Source: Hofstenia miamia
Lineage: Eukaryota > Xenacoelomorpha > Acoela > Hofsteniidae
Assembly: GCA_900660155.1 (NCBI GenBank)
Contig: CABFPE010000160.1
Span: forward strand, 713,393 to 777,392
Length of the DNA stretch: 64,000 bases
Direction of reading: 5' to 3'
Below, piece by piece: positions 33,440 through 44,768 of the stretch. The notes under the pieces are model-generated. The model was not told where the DNA came from, did no database searches, and saw only the letters and a program-made list of their open reading frames with translations. Position 1 is the first letter of the stretch. Every line of letters starts with the position of its first letter. The position numbers were made by a program, and so were the translations under genes.

Positions 33440-34152
33440 AAAAGACAAAATATGTTACTATTAAAGACCATATCTAAAATAGAGAAGTTAATGTTTGATA
33501 TAGATCAATTAAACTCTCAAGATGAGCAAAACAAACTGATTATGAACAAGATGGTTAACTTAAATACTGATATAAAAGCATTCAAGACTAATCTAGACGA
33601 TTGAAAGAACAATATGAAAATAAGTCATGGGTGGATTCCACAAAAAACTGCTCCTCAGCAGTCACGTGTGACTGATGATACTCAATTGACTTTATTGGTT
33701 TCTGGACTGGCTGAAAAATCTGAATACGCAAATCCAATTGACAAACTGAATGCTGATCGTAATGTACTTAAGAATTTATTTAAATATAAACTAGGCGTCA
33801 ATTGCGAATTTGATGATTGTTATCACAGAGGACTACACCTCGACCGCTTTTGCCCAAATTTCGTAGTATCTCGGATATTGGAAAAATTAAATTATCAACT
33901 TATAAAGTAAAAGGAACCTCAATATTTATTCACAATGATCTTACACCAGATGACTTTGCCAAAGAACGCATGTTGATGAAATTGAGATATGAATTGGCAT
34001 TAAAAGGCCGCGAAAAATCACAACTCAAAATCAAAGGACTTAAACTATATTACAAGTCTCATATAATTGAAAGTATAAAAACTAGTAATGAAATCATCAA
34101 ATCAATTAGCCCTTCTTATAATCAAAACAACAGTAATCAGTTAGAAAATTGA
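33440..34152 (+). pseudogene. LINE ORF1 remnant (coiled coil plus nucleic-acid-binding region)
   Basis: Two overlapping frames: 33614-33910 and 33817-34152, with an in-frame stop just before 33614 separating the coiled-coil start. The region TLLVSGLAEK followed later by FIHNDLTPDDFAKERMLM and QLKIKGLKLYY has the layout of L1/L2-type ORF1 proteins, which coat the LINE RNA. At least one stop and one frameshift. Confidence 0.65.
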
Positions 34153-34155
34153 CTA

Positions 34156-35223
34156 GTGCACTCTGTGCAATCCACTAAATATAAAATTGATGAAATTTAT
34201 GCCCAAGTGTCTGCCATTACATTTCCAGAAATCTTAATGATAGTTGAAACACATTTGTCTTATGAGATTTGTAATAGTGCTGTAACCCTACCTGACTATA
34301 TCACTGAAAGAAATAATCAAACAAAGAATGCTTCTGATAAAGTTAGTGGTGGAGTAATGATCCAAATTAAATCACCTACTCAATATTGTGTTTTCCACCC
34401 TAACATCGATGACGATTTGCTTAACATAGAAGCTTTGTGGATAAAAATTAACATTAAAAAATCACCAAGAGGAATTAACAGGTATATGATAGGTGCATTA
34501 TATCATCCATATCAGACTTGTCAACGAGCCATAATTTCTAAGCTCGGTTCATTTAAATTTTGAGTAAATTCGGCTCGGCTCTACTCGCCACATAAAGTCT
34601 TGAGGCTCGTTTCAGCTTTATATATTTTTTTAAAATATTGTGCTCTCAGAATTTTTTCAATTGATCTTCCTATTATTTAATAAGCGTTTCTAAAATAAGA
34701 TTAAAAGTAAGGAATATTGAACGAAAAAATAAGAAAAATCTACATAATCAAATTAACAAGCGGCACTATAAAATTGGATTGCTTAAAAACGGCTCGTTTT
34801 GGACTCGTTGTATATCCAATACTCTGCTCAAGCTCTTGGCTCGGCTCGTTAGAAGCTCGGCTCGTTGACAAATCTGATCCACATTGGTGCAAGGAAGAGC
34901 AATATAATCTATGCAATTACTTATGTGTAGTCTTAAATCAGATTAATGATACTTGCTCCAACTACATGATTATTATTGGTGGAGACTTTAATAAAGCTAA
35001 CGTAAATCTTCTTACAACAGAGTTTCAACTTCAGCAGTTGGTGAAGTTTCACCAACACGAAAATCATACCTTGGACAAGATTTTTACTAATTTCTCCCAT
35101 TTCTATGAGTCAGCTCAACCAAAGCCCAGTATTGGTAAATGTAAGCATCTATCTGTGTACATAAAATCCAAATATGTGTATGGAAATCTGACGATAACAT
35201 CTTATAAAATGAAAAAAATATAA
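34156..35223 (+). pseudogene. LINE AP-endonuclease remnant, interrupted by a MITE
   Basis: The left part (34156-34517) gives SKYKID-like, ILMIVETHLS (catalytic Glu), GGVMI and YMIGALYHPY. The right part (34872-35223) gives SDPHW, MIIIGGDFNK (catalytic Asp/Asn), TLDKIFTNFS, and KHLSV where SDH would be expected. The normal endonuclease order resumes across the MITE. Confidence 0.75.
34518..34871. mobile_element. MITE, 354 bp, TTGTCAACGAGCC termini
   Basis: Perfect 13-base inverted ends TTGTCAACGAGCC (34518-34530) and GGCTCGTTGACAA (34859-34871). Subterminal regions carry repeated GGCTCGGCTC and GCTCG motifs on both sides, which is common in hAT-type non-autonomous elements. The flanking bases (ATCAGAC and ATCTGAT) may be a decayed target duplication. 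It is inserted in the LINE endonuclease region and has no coding capacity. Confidence 0.8.
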
Positions 35224-35384
35224 TCTACAATTGTTTGGTAACATAGTTTATGTTCAATGCCTATGAATATTCATTTTCAATAAAAATGCAAGAAATATAT
35301 CCACGACACAAGCCTTGGGTAACTGGAGAAATAGTCCGATTGATAAGCAAGAGGCAATCCGCCTTATGAAAAAAGAAATTTTCT

Positions 35385-37047
35385 TTGTTTCAAGGGCTCA
35401 GAAATGATATAAACCACAAATTAGAAAATGATTGCAAAGATTATTACAACCGTGTTGTTGCTCATCTTAAATTGTCTAAGCCAAAAGATTGGTGGACTCA
35501 AATAAAAAAAGTTGGTAGCATATCCGTTGAGTCTGCTAAAAAAGAGCTTTCACTTGGTGATAATTTCTTATCTATGGATAAGATTACACTTGCAAATCGC
35601 ATTAATAACAAGTTTACTAATATTACTAACGAGTACAAACCTATATGTGCATCAGATATGGTGATTCCATCTTTAAATTAAAACCCTGTACTTATCAGTG
35701 AATATTAAACTTTTCTGAAATTGAAAGCATTAAACATTCATAAGTCAACAGGTCCTGATATTCATGGTATTACCATTCCCCCCTGGATCTCAAAGAATAC
35801 TGTTATGAACTGGCATTTCCCATATCTGCATTATTAAATCATTCATTTTCAATTTATGATGCTTCCCTCTTTACATGTGCTAATGTGACCTGTTTAGAGA
35901 AAAATATGCTGGTTAAAAACGCAAGAAAATATCTTTAACCAATTTCAATAACACACCCTGTTGCAAAAATAGCAGAAAAGGGTTTATTGGAAAAGGAACT
36001 TACTGGAAAAATATGTAGCAATCTAGATCCCAAACTAAATTGAGTTATCCCTATACGCACTACTTGATATGACAAATAATTTGATAAATCATTTGGAAAG
36101 TGCTAGGCAATACATATGAACATTTTTAATTGACTTCAGAAAGGCTTTTGATTTAGTTATTCACCCAATATGTATTAATAGACATGAGAGAAATTAGCAT
36201 TAGCAACTATAGATGCCACTGAATCATAAGCTTCTTATCTGGTGGTTAGCAAATAGTTCATTTACCTTGTGGAACACTTTCGTTGTGGAATACATTGTAT
36301 GCAGGAGTACCTTTAGGAACCAAGATTGGACCTTTGCTTTTTATACTTTTATTGACTCTTTAATGAGATTTTGGCCCAACAGAGTCAAATTTGTGGACGA
36401 TCTGACAGTCTGGGAAGTTTTCTTGAATGATACTCCTTCAGAATCTGAATATTTAGTTCACAGTGTGGAAAACTGGGCCAGCAAATCACTTATGCAACTT
36501 AATCTAATGAAATCAAAAGAAATTATTATTTGTCCCTTGCAAAACTTTAACTTACCATCTGAAGTTCAAATAAAAGGTGATAGTATTCAGTGAGTTTAAT
36601 CAGCTAAACTGGTTGGATTAGTATTTCAAGACAATCTCACATGGGAAGAAAATATTATACAGATGGCTAAAGAAGCTGCCAAAAGATTGCATTTCCTCCA
36701 AATTCTAAATACTCCCTATTCTAGAGTACTGTTCACCCATTTGGAGCAAAACAATAACTAATGAACAATCAAAGGATTTTGATTCCATATTTTAATTATG
36801 AAGCCGCATGTCTTATCAGCAAGTGTCAATCTCTTACTGATTGACGAAATTCATGCTGTACTCAACTTTGGCAAAACATCCAAATCAAGAAAATCGCCCA
36901 CTGAGTCATTTTGTTCCAAACATACGTGACTTAGATTATAATTTACGTAACATTCATGATTATTCCTTCCCTCATCAACCTTACAGAATGGAGAAAATTT
37001 TTGTATTTAATCAAATAGCATCAATGAATTTAGTTACATATGGTAAA

Positions 37048-37050
<3 letters not shown>
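35385..37050 (+). pseudogene. LINE RT and C-terminal remnant
   Basis: Pieces in successive frames: 35385-35681 (pre-RT, PKDWWTQIKKV), about 35740-36190 (HKSTGPDIHG, SITHPVAKIAE, IDFRKAFDLV), 36213-36593 (FVDDLTVWEV and LMKSKEIIICPL), about 36600-36740 (KLVGLVF, TWEENI, AAKRLHFLQIL) and 36841-37050. They follow the fixed order of LINE RTs, so this is a single decayed gene. Confidence 0.75.

Positions 37051-37116
<66 letters not shown>
37050..37116. repeat. (TA)n microsatellite
   Basis: TA tract with one TTA break, within the 3' end of the LINE relic. Confidence 0.95.
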
Positions 37117-37120
<4 letters not shown>

Positions 37121-37186
37121 AAAAGGTATTTCATATTTATTACCTTATATTTTTCAACCTTTTGGTTGCAATTAAAGTGAAATAAA

Positions 37187-37206
37187 TCTCTCTCTCTCTC
37201 TATCTC
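37187..37206. repeat. (CT)n tract, likely LINE 3' tail
   Basis: AATAAATCTCTCTCTCTCTCTATCTC closes the LINE relic. Short simple-repeat tails are usual for CR1/L2-type elements. Confidence 0.7.
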
Positions 37207-40200
37207 AAAAAATATTTTCACTAAGGCAATAAACCTTTATGGCGGACAGTGAAGAATCTATGGGGGCAATTCTCTCCCATGAAAAAAAATATTCCCCAGG
37301 TAATATCATTAGAATAACATACAATAAAGCAGTATACCTAATATAAGATTCAAATACATTAGTAGTTAAGACCATGGCAACTTCGTTCCAATTGGACAAC
37401 CCAACCTGAAGTTCTCGTAACACCTACGGCTATTTGCCATGTGAGCTTGCATGAACTCTATTGGACGCCATCTAGTGATGAATTTACATGACTTTACGCC
37501 TAGATGGCTTTGCAACACCCTCGTCAATATCCATGAGACAGGCAAGGTCAAAATGTTATTTTATGGAACATCCTCTCCTTATCTTCAACTACTAACGTTA
37601 AGGATACACTTAGAAATATGTCTTGTCAGGGTCTCCTAATTATACATGGCCATTGCAATAGAAAACAATTCAATAAAATTGGTGGCCTAAATATTCACTT
37701 CAAATTGTTTAAATTTTTAATAATTGTTCAAATTTTAAAGAAATTTTGGTGATGCCTTTTGAGTATGTGTAGCTTACAATTCTGGATAACTAAATAGGAA
37801 ACAATTAAATTTTTCATATAAAAAGTGTTTTAAAAAAATAAAATATGTTTTAAAAGCTGTTTACTTTCTCTTAAGAAAAGTGTATTTTTTCAATTGCAAT
37901 CTAGGAATTTGAGCAAATTTTGACTGTACATAAGAATATGAAAAGAGATTGTCAAGATCACCTATGAGAAAACCCAGTCTAAGAAATAATATTTTACATT
38001 GGTATAATCTAGTTTTGATAAGGACTTTGAAGTAACTGTTTCAGAAAATAGATTTACATACATTGGTATATAGCTAAGAAGTTGTCTCGAAAATCAATTG
38101 TACCAAAAGCAATATAATCATATAATAACTAATACATATGAAATTATCCATAGTAACGATTGCTTAAACATCACCAAGTTTGGCAATATCATTTACGTCT
38201 TTTGAGTTTATGACTCTGATAAGAGAAAGTTAAATAAAATTGCTTCAGTCATAGGTTTAGAATATGCAAGTAATTCTGTGGGTTTGAAAGATTTTAAAAG
38301 GAAGTTATCTTTAGAATTTTTTGAGAGAAAATTATTTCATTCAATCTACCTAAGAACTACCTCCAGACATTTGTGTGTAAATACCAAATCGTAATGTCAT
38401 ACATTGGTTATTGTCAGATATGTAGAGCATGATATGAAAGTTCAGCCGCTTTTTTCAACATTGCATGGTATGTTTTGTCAAAAACATCAGTAATTCTTTC
38501 CAAGGTACCAAGTAAGTTTTATCAAGACTGACTTCCAAATTATAGCATTTTAAATATAATTCAGACACACAACACCTTTTCATTTAGAAAATGTAAAGCA
38601 GAGCAGATGCCATTAATAATATTATTATATAATATTTTTTGATTTGTTGGTGTTAACTTGAAAAAGGAAACCCCAGCAGATGAACACTAACAGTATGCTC
38701 ACCTCTGTATCGGTTGTGAACAGGAAAATAAACTCATTAATTACGTCACATCAACCCAAAAATGACAGAACAAACATTATTATGCTAAAAGAATTCCAAC
38801 AGTTTTCTGGCAAAAATTGAAAATTTGCGTTGCTCAATTTTTAAATTTAGCACCTCAGCCATAGCTTGGAACAAAATTACAATAGCTTAATATAATAAAA
38901 CTGTAATAGCAAGTGACTTTTTGGAAAATGAAAATTGTTTTACTCTTATTTAGTGGTTTTAAGAGAATGTGAAAATAGTATTAGAATAATTCTGAAAAAT
39001 ATTCCAAATTGTGTATATAAAAACTATTAATTAAGCTGTTTTTTAGTTGTATTACAAGCAGTGGTGTCACCATAGGGGTTACTTAGAAAAATGGAACTGA
39101 GCTGTGAAAGAATGAAAGCATGCTAAACTTATGTAATTCTATTACATGTTTGTGCCGTGCCCATTTTTCACGCCTAAGTAAACCATTTCATTTTTAAATA
39201 TTATTCGGTATGCTTGTTGATGACTTTCAATTATTTGACATGATTTCTAAAACGTTTAACTTTCAAATTTGGGTTTATTAGTTTTTTTATCGTAGCTGTA
39301 AAAATTAGAGATAAGCATGGTACAATTTCTTTGTCAAATACTGCTGACAAAGGAAAGAATTCATCGCAAATCAAATACTGCGCATATTTTTTACTACCGC
39401 AATAAATGAAATTTTACCCAGTTACAACAAATGGGGAACACGTAATGGTTAGCAAAGTCAATTTTGCATATTTCGAAGATCTTAAGAGACATTCAGTAGT
39501 GTACAGTTTTCACAAAAGATGACAATTATAAATTTGGTAGGCTAACTACTAACTTTAGTTCAAAAACAGATTTTTGAGAAGCAAGTGAAAAACTATCTTA
39601 AATTGATCACTTCTGTCCGTAAGTAAACATGTCTGCAAATTTTGCCTATGTTTATCTTACAATTAAATTTTAAAATCACTTCTTATAGAAACGATATAAA
39701 TATATGATGACAAGAGATGAAGTGCTATTCTCAAAAGAGAAGACTAAATAATCAAGTGAATAGATTTGGCTGTCTGCTTGATGTTTTTTTGAAGCATGCA
39801 CAAAAATAATCCAATATTATAAATGTAGAGTGAAGATTGCTACTTCCAGTAGGATGCTGTGTTTCAAGAGAGAATGCATTGACTTTATTCTCTTGACTCT
39901 GTAATTGAAATATTAAGTGATACATTTAATCCAATAACGTAGTCGGAACATTGCATTTTACAACTAATTATAAATTTTTAAGATTTCTATATCAACTCAA
40001 ATCAACTGAAATCAATTTATTTGAAAATCAACATCAAATCAAATCAAATAAATATACATTTGATGGTCAGCATTTTTATTACAACTCAAATCGATATCAA
40101 CGCCAAGTCTGATAAATGAAGAAACTGGGATTTCAAAGTATTAATGAAAATGTTGATCAGGCAAAATAGAAGATATGATTGGCAACACGTGGTACCCCAA

Positions 40201-40993
40201 AATTCATGTTCATGTTTTATAGACTCATTCTTTTTTAGTCCTATGCCCGGTCCAGCCAAACACAGCTTAGACCTAAGCCTGGCCCGGCCCATTTCAAAAT
40301 ACTCGTTATTCCGCCCAACACGGCCCAAACTTTGTCTCTTACGCCAATGATAGTGTCTTTTGCCTCATAGAGGCCCGTAAATACTACACTATTAATTTGA
40401 TTGGATAATTTGCAAAATGTATGAATTAGTATGTGCATACATACATATCCGCCTTTAGTCCATCAACAATGCTAAATCAATTCTGTTAAAATTCACATTG
40501 CATTGTTAGACTTAATAAAATAAACGTAGTTCAACCCTTCTTGGAGCAGATGGGAGCGCCTCCTGTAAATAATTGAATTTGGCTACCAAATAGTATTGAA
40601 TGTGCATTTTAATAAATGTTACCAATGAAGATAAAAATTTTCTAAATTGTTTTAAATTTGTGCATAGATTAATCTCAAATTGCTTAGAATTTTTTTAACT
40701 CTTTGTTGGTTTCTTCCTAAAATTGTTAAACGCTTGCATTTCACAAAATAATAAAATCTCAAAAATCAGAGTGCATAATTTAAATGAGGTGTGTCTCCTC
40801 TTTTATAAATAAAACTGCTTATATTATAATCTTTTGCTTAGACCTTTGTGGAAACATAACAATTTTGCCATTGATAGTATTGTAATAATGGCAATTGTTG
40901 GCATATAAATATGATTAATCTCAAGATATTTTATTATTAACTGAGCACGGCAAAACCTAACTGCCAATTTTTTTTACTGAAATCTATTATTGC
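37207..40993. other. Spacer with an unrecognised decayed coding remnant
   Basis: At about 38140-38880 (+) several frames give complex, non-repetitive peptide pieces: KLNKIASVIGLEYAS...FKRKLSLEFFERKLFHSIY at about 38228-38350, and a piece around 38690-38860 with CIGCEQENKLINYVTS and PTVFWQKLKICVAQF. These look like one decayed protein but I do not recognise it. The rest is AT-rich, with a GGCCC-rich patch at 40235-40345 and a CAGTGGTGTCACCATA hAT-like end at about 39060 without a partner. Confidence 0.35.
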
Positions 40994-42479
40994 CTGGGGT
41001 AGGGCTCGTGCCGGTCACGGACAAAGGTGTACGTACGGGCCGGTCATGGGGGTTCTGAATGGTTGTTTGTTGTTAGAGGATAATAATTCTTAAAACCACT
41101 TCTTTGAAGTTCATAGTTTATTTATATCAATTTTCTATACAAGGATTCTATATATCAGCGTATATGTAGTATTTACTTCGTGTAACACTAACCTACATTT
41201 AAATTTATTGCAGAAATTATAACATATTATAAAAAATAGTACGCTGGTCCACATAAAACTAATGGTCTTCATCCACTTTAAAGAGTTCCATTCAATAGCC
41301 ATATTCTGATAATTTCATTGATTGATAAAAACGTAGTACTTAGGTACACTCATGAAACAAGATTATTGTTTTTCAGAATAAAATTATCGTGAAATTTTAT
41401 TAAGTTAATCCAGAGACTTTCAGCTTGAAATACAATACTTGAATGATTAGTCTCTTGAATAGTACTTGAAAAATTACATCTAAATTTCAAGAGAATAATT
41501 CTAGTTTAAAGTATAAGAGATTTTTATCTAGAATTAATAATTTTGAGAAAAAAACTTTTAATGATACACACAGCGCAAATTAATTTTTTTGCGATAGTGG
41601 CAGTGCAAGATTTTACCAGAGTTGTATAAATTCCATTCTCACAATTTCCCAAAGCAGTCACACAATTTCATTTATGCAAATTAAATCTAACAAAACTTCC
41701 TTGCATATATGTTTTAACAATTTGCAAATAAATGGGAATTTTACAAATTTAATTAAATGTACAATTGTGTTCTTGAATAAATATAAACAAATACATATAC
41801 TAAACGAATATTACAATTTTTTAGACTGAAATTTAATTTATCATAAATTATTCATTTCTGAATTCCAAAACGTTTTCAAATGAGAAAATAATACCTTAGA
41901 AATAAGAAATTATGTAGTTTCATAAAAAGAAATGGATTTACGAAAAATAGATTTTTTTTGTAATGTTGTACAATATTGTAAATTGTAATGTAAGAAGCGC
42001 AAGACGTTAACTTCCTTATCGTTTAAATTGAATTAATGTAATATATGTATTATACAATACCATACAAGCAGTGCAGGGTAGTCATTATTTAAATTTTCTT
42101 CATACAGTTTGATGTGTGGTCAATTATCGTTATGAGGTTTAATGCAGGATTTGTCAATGAATTGATAAAACTTGTTGATAAATATACTGGAAACGGGACT
42201 TAACTATGACTTTATAGTTGTAAAATTATCTTCTCGATAATGTTACCAAAAGTGCTGAAATTTGGTTTTTTACTGTTATTTCATTTATCATTGTTATCAC
42301 TGTTTAAGTATGCACATACAATAGTACACTTGAAGGTTTTCTTGTTGCTTCAATTTATTATATTTGAGTAATATTTAGCTACGGACATAATGGCCTTAAG
42401 ATACGGTCACTGAAAAACCAAAGTGCCTATTTTCATTGTCACAGGCTACGACCGGGCTTGCGGACGGGTCCTACCCTAG
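40994..42479. mobile_element. hAT-like non-autonomous element, 1486 bp
   Basis: Ends CTGGGGTAGGGCTCGTGC and (inverted) CTAGGGTAGGACCCGTCCGC, flanked by a perfect 8-base duplication ATTATTGC (40986-40993 and 42480-42487). The interior is AT-rich without a recognised transposase. Eight-base duplications fit hAT transposons; P elements also make them, but the termini do not otherwise decide. Confidence 0.85.
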
Positions 42480-42487
42480 ATTATTGC

Positions 42488-44027
42488 ATGTAAAGGAACC
42501 TTCAAAAAATAGAACAACAACAAAAGGTTTTATATTCTTCTACTCTTTTATCCAAACATTTCTTAAAAATTAACCCGTATGTGAAAATGAAATTTGTGTT
42601 TATTTTAATTGGTATATGTATTTCGATATGTTCTGCAAAACTACTGGAGTTTCACTAAAATTTTTTACAAGTTTTTACACGAATTTCATTTAAAATGGTT
42701 ACAATTTCCTTCATTACAAATATGTATGTAATGTTTTAAGGAAAACAATGCTTTCTTGCCTATCTAAGCAATATATCCCTTAAAATAAGAGGTAGTAAAT
42801 ATAGATAATATGTTTGTATTTTTGCTTTTAAATTTTAAATGTATGCTTGCAACAAGGCGCTAAGCATACTCAGATGACCTGAATACAACAATGTGAAAAA
42901 ATATTGGTATTTAGAGTAATTATTATGATAATACTATTTTTTGAAGAAACTTTCCTTTAAAATATTGCAACCATCTGCTGAGTACTATGCCCTACGGCCA
43001 AGATATCATAATGTCACGTTTCATAAGTTCTTCTTATACTACGCCACCACTAATATAGTAATATAAAAAGATGATTATTACCAGGATTGCAATCGTCCTT
43101 TTTATCATTTAGAGAACATCATTTCTTATATATTCAAATACTTACATCAACTTACATTAGCACTTTTGCTTGTAGCAGACAAAATTTAGATGTTAGAGTA
43201 TTGCACAAGTCAACAGTGCAGGGCTGATAAAATTTAAAGAGAATATTTCTGTCATTTGCAAAGTTTAAGATTTTTTCTTGTATTTTAAGTACTAATTGAG
43301 CATTAGGCCCAAGCCTGATCCGGCCCAAATATCTATGTCGAAAATCCGGCCCAAACCTAGACAAAGCCCTACCCAACCCAGCCAAGACAACCCAATTTTA
43401 ACTCTACTAAATACCCTCTAAACGTTTTTGATGCTGATGAACGTTTTTGCGTTGTCGTATTTTGAAAAAGAAATGCAATGTAATAATATTAATAACAATA
43501 ATCGGAATAATAATAATAAGAGTGAAACTCAAAACAATATATTTACTAAAAGATGCAATTAAACTGCATACTAAATATAAAATATATAATAAAAATATCT
43601 TTGCGTGTGTCTATGTATGTGGTGAGCTCAGTGTAAGAAATTAGTAAATGTGTTTAGCATGTTGTTGTTTCCGATTGCGTTTTTCCAAATTTTTTTGTAG
43701 TTTTTTTCTGCTCTAATCTCATTCTCTAAGTTGTTTCAAATATTGGAGGCTGCTTAATGAAAACTAGGATGGGACGTACTGCTGCACATAAATTTATGTA
43801 ATCGTGGATTTGCTTTAAGTAACTAGCAAGAAAAGACATTGATTCTCGGCCATATTTATGCTTAAATAAAATTGAGGCTCAATGGAATTTTACCTGATAG
43901 AGCGGAGCAATATTTTGTACTATTCCCTGTATTCACTAAAATAATCATGCTTACATGCAAAATGTAATGTTTTTTGGTGACCAATTAAAAGTTTCTGTTT
44001 ATTATACAGTTTAATTAGATTTCAGCT
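42488..44027. other. Spacer, upstream of the intact LINE
   Basis: AT-rich. A GGCCCA-rich patch at 43300-43400 resembles the one at 40235-40345 in the same orientation. Bases from about 43640 to 44027 may include LINE 5' UTR, but the composition changes sharply only at the ORF1 start, so I cannot place the element's 5' end. Confidence 0.35.
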
Positions 44028-44765
44028 ATGCCCCCAATTTCGCTGTCCGACCTCAAAAATTTGAGCGATGCCCAGTTTGCCTCCGCTGTTGGTGGTCTTA
44101 AGAAAGACGCCATCATTTCGTTGTTGCGCCAAGCGGTCACTGCTCTCTCTACCTCGACTCCGTCCTCCAATGATGGCCCTGGCGTCATATCATCCTTATC
44201 TGAGTCCCTCACAAGGCTTTCCTCTGATGTTTCTTCACTACAATCCCAAATGTTCTCTTACAGTGCTGCTGACTCACGTTCTGTCTCATCTCTTCCCAGT
44301 CATCCTGCTCCGAGTTTCACACCCGCGCTTGCTCCTCCTTCTGCTCTACCGCATCCTCCCAAGCAGTCTATCCCTTCATCAACTAACCGTAATCGTCCTC
44401 GTCCAGTTTTTGGTTCTAGTGCTTCCTGCCGTCTCCCTGCTGTTCCTATTAGTTCACTTCCGCCGCCTCCCCGCAAAGCTCATATCTATGTCGGCCGTTT
44501 TGCTGCCTCTGTTTCCACCTCAGATGTTGCTGACCACCTTCGTTCGTCCTCTCTACAATTTGATGATGTCATTTCCATTCCTCCACGTCCTGACTCTCCA
44601 TTTGTATCCTTCCATGTTGTTTGCGATCAAGTGTCTCATCGTGCACTCATGAATCCTGATGTGTGGTCTGAAGGCGTCTTGATTCGTTATTACCGCCTCT
44701 CTGACGAAGAGCGCAAATCTTTTGGCCTTCGTCCCCGCCGCCGTAATGCGCCTCGCCGTGACTGA
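44028..44765 (+). CDS. LINE ORF1 protein (RRM-like RNA chaperone)
   Basis: 245 residues. Residues 1-45 are hydrophobic and helical-looking; 52-75 show heptad spacing (ISSLSESLTRLSSDVSSLQS) suggesting a short coiled coil; 80-148 are Ser/Pro-rich and probably disordered; 151-222 resemble the single RRM-like domain of CR1-clade ORF1 proteins (HIYVGRF at 152-158, FVSFHVVC at 192-199, DVWSEGVLIRYY at 211-222). The C-terminus is strongly basic (RPRRRNAPRRD). ORF1 proteins bind the LINE RNA and form the retrotransposition particle. The stop is TGA followed by CTA, in frame with ORF2, a context known to favour read-through. The start ATG coincides with the compositional change from AT-rich to GC-richer DNA. 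Confidence 0.85.
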   Translation: MPPISLSDLKNLSDAQFASAVGGLKKDAIISLLRQAVTALSTSTPSSNDGPGVISSLSESLTRLSSDVSSLQSQMFSYSAADSRSVSSLPSHPAPSFTPALAPPSALPHPPKQSIPSSTNRNRPRPVFGSSASCRLPAVPISSLPPPPRKAHIYVGRFAASVSTSDVADHLRSSSLQFDDVISIPPRPDSPFVSFHVVCDQVSHRALMNPDVWSEGVLIRYYRLSDEERKSFGLRPRRRNAPRRD

Positions 44766-44768
44766 CTA
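44763..44768 (+). promoter_or_regulatory. Putative leaky stop (UGA CUA) between ORF1 and ORF2
   Basis: ORF1 ends GAC TGA CTA and ORF2 follows in the same frame without another stop. UGA followed by CUA is the best-known eukaryotic and viral read-through context. The first AUG in ORF2 is at 44982, downstream of the catalytic Glu of the endonuclease, so plain AUG initiation could not make a full ORF2 protein. Read-through is inference; re-initiation at a non-AUG codon is the alternative. Confidence 0.5.

Larger units (their letters stand above)
33440..37206 (+). mobile_element. CR1/L2-like LINE, plus strand, heavily decayed
   Basis: Parts in order: ORF1 (about 33440-34152) with a heptad-like coiled-coil start (SKIEKLMFDIDQLNSQ) and a basic C-terminal RNA-binding-like region; endonuclease (34156-35220) with ILMIVETHLS, GGDFN and TLDKIFTN; linker and RT (35385-36760) with MIDFRKAFD (motif A), KFVDDLTVWE (catalytic VDD) and KLVGLVFQDNLTWEENI; C-terminal remnant (36841-37050) with DYNLRNIHDYSFP. 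The 3' end has a TA tract and finishes in a (CT)n tail at about 37187-37206. A 354-base MITE lies in the endonuclease region. There are many stops and frameshifts; it is dead. Confidence 0.85.

Noticed and set aside
39059-39082. Isolated hAT-like terminus CAGTGGTGTCACCATAGGGG
   Set aside because: No inverted partner or target duplication was found, so it is not called as an element.
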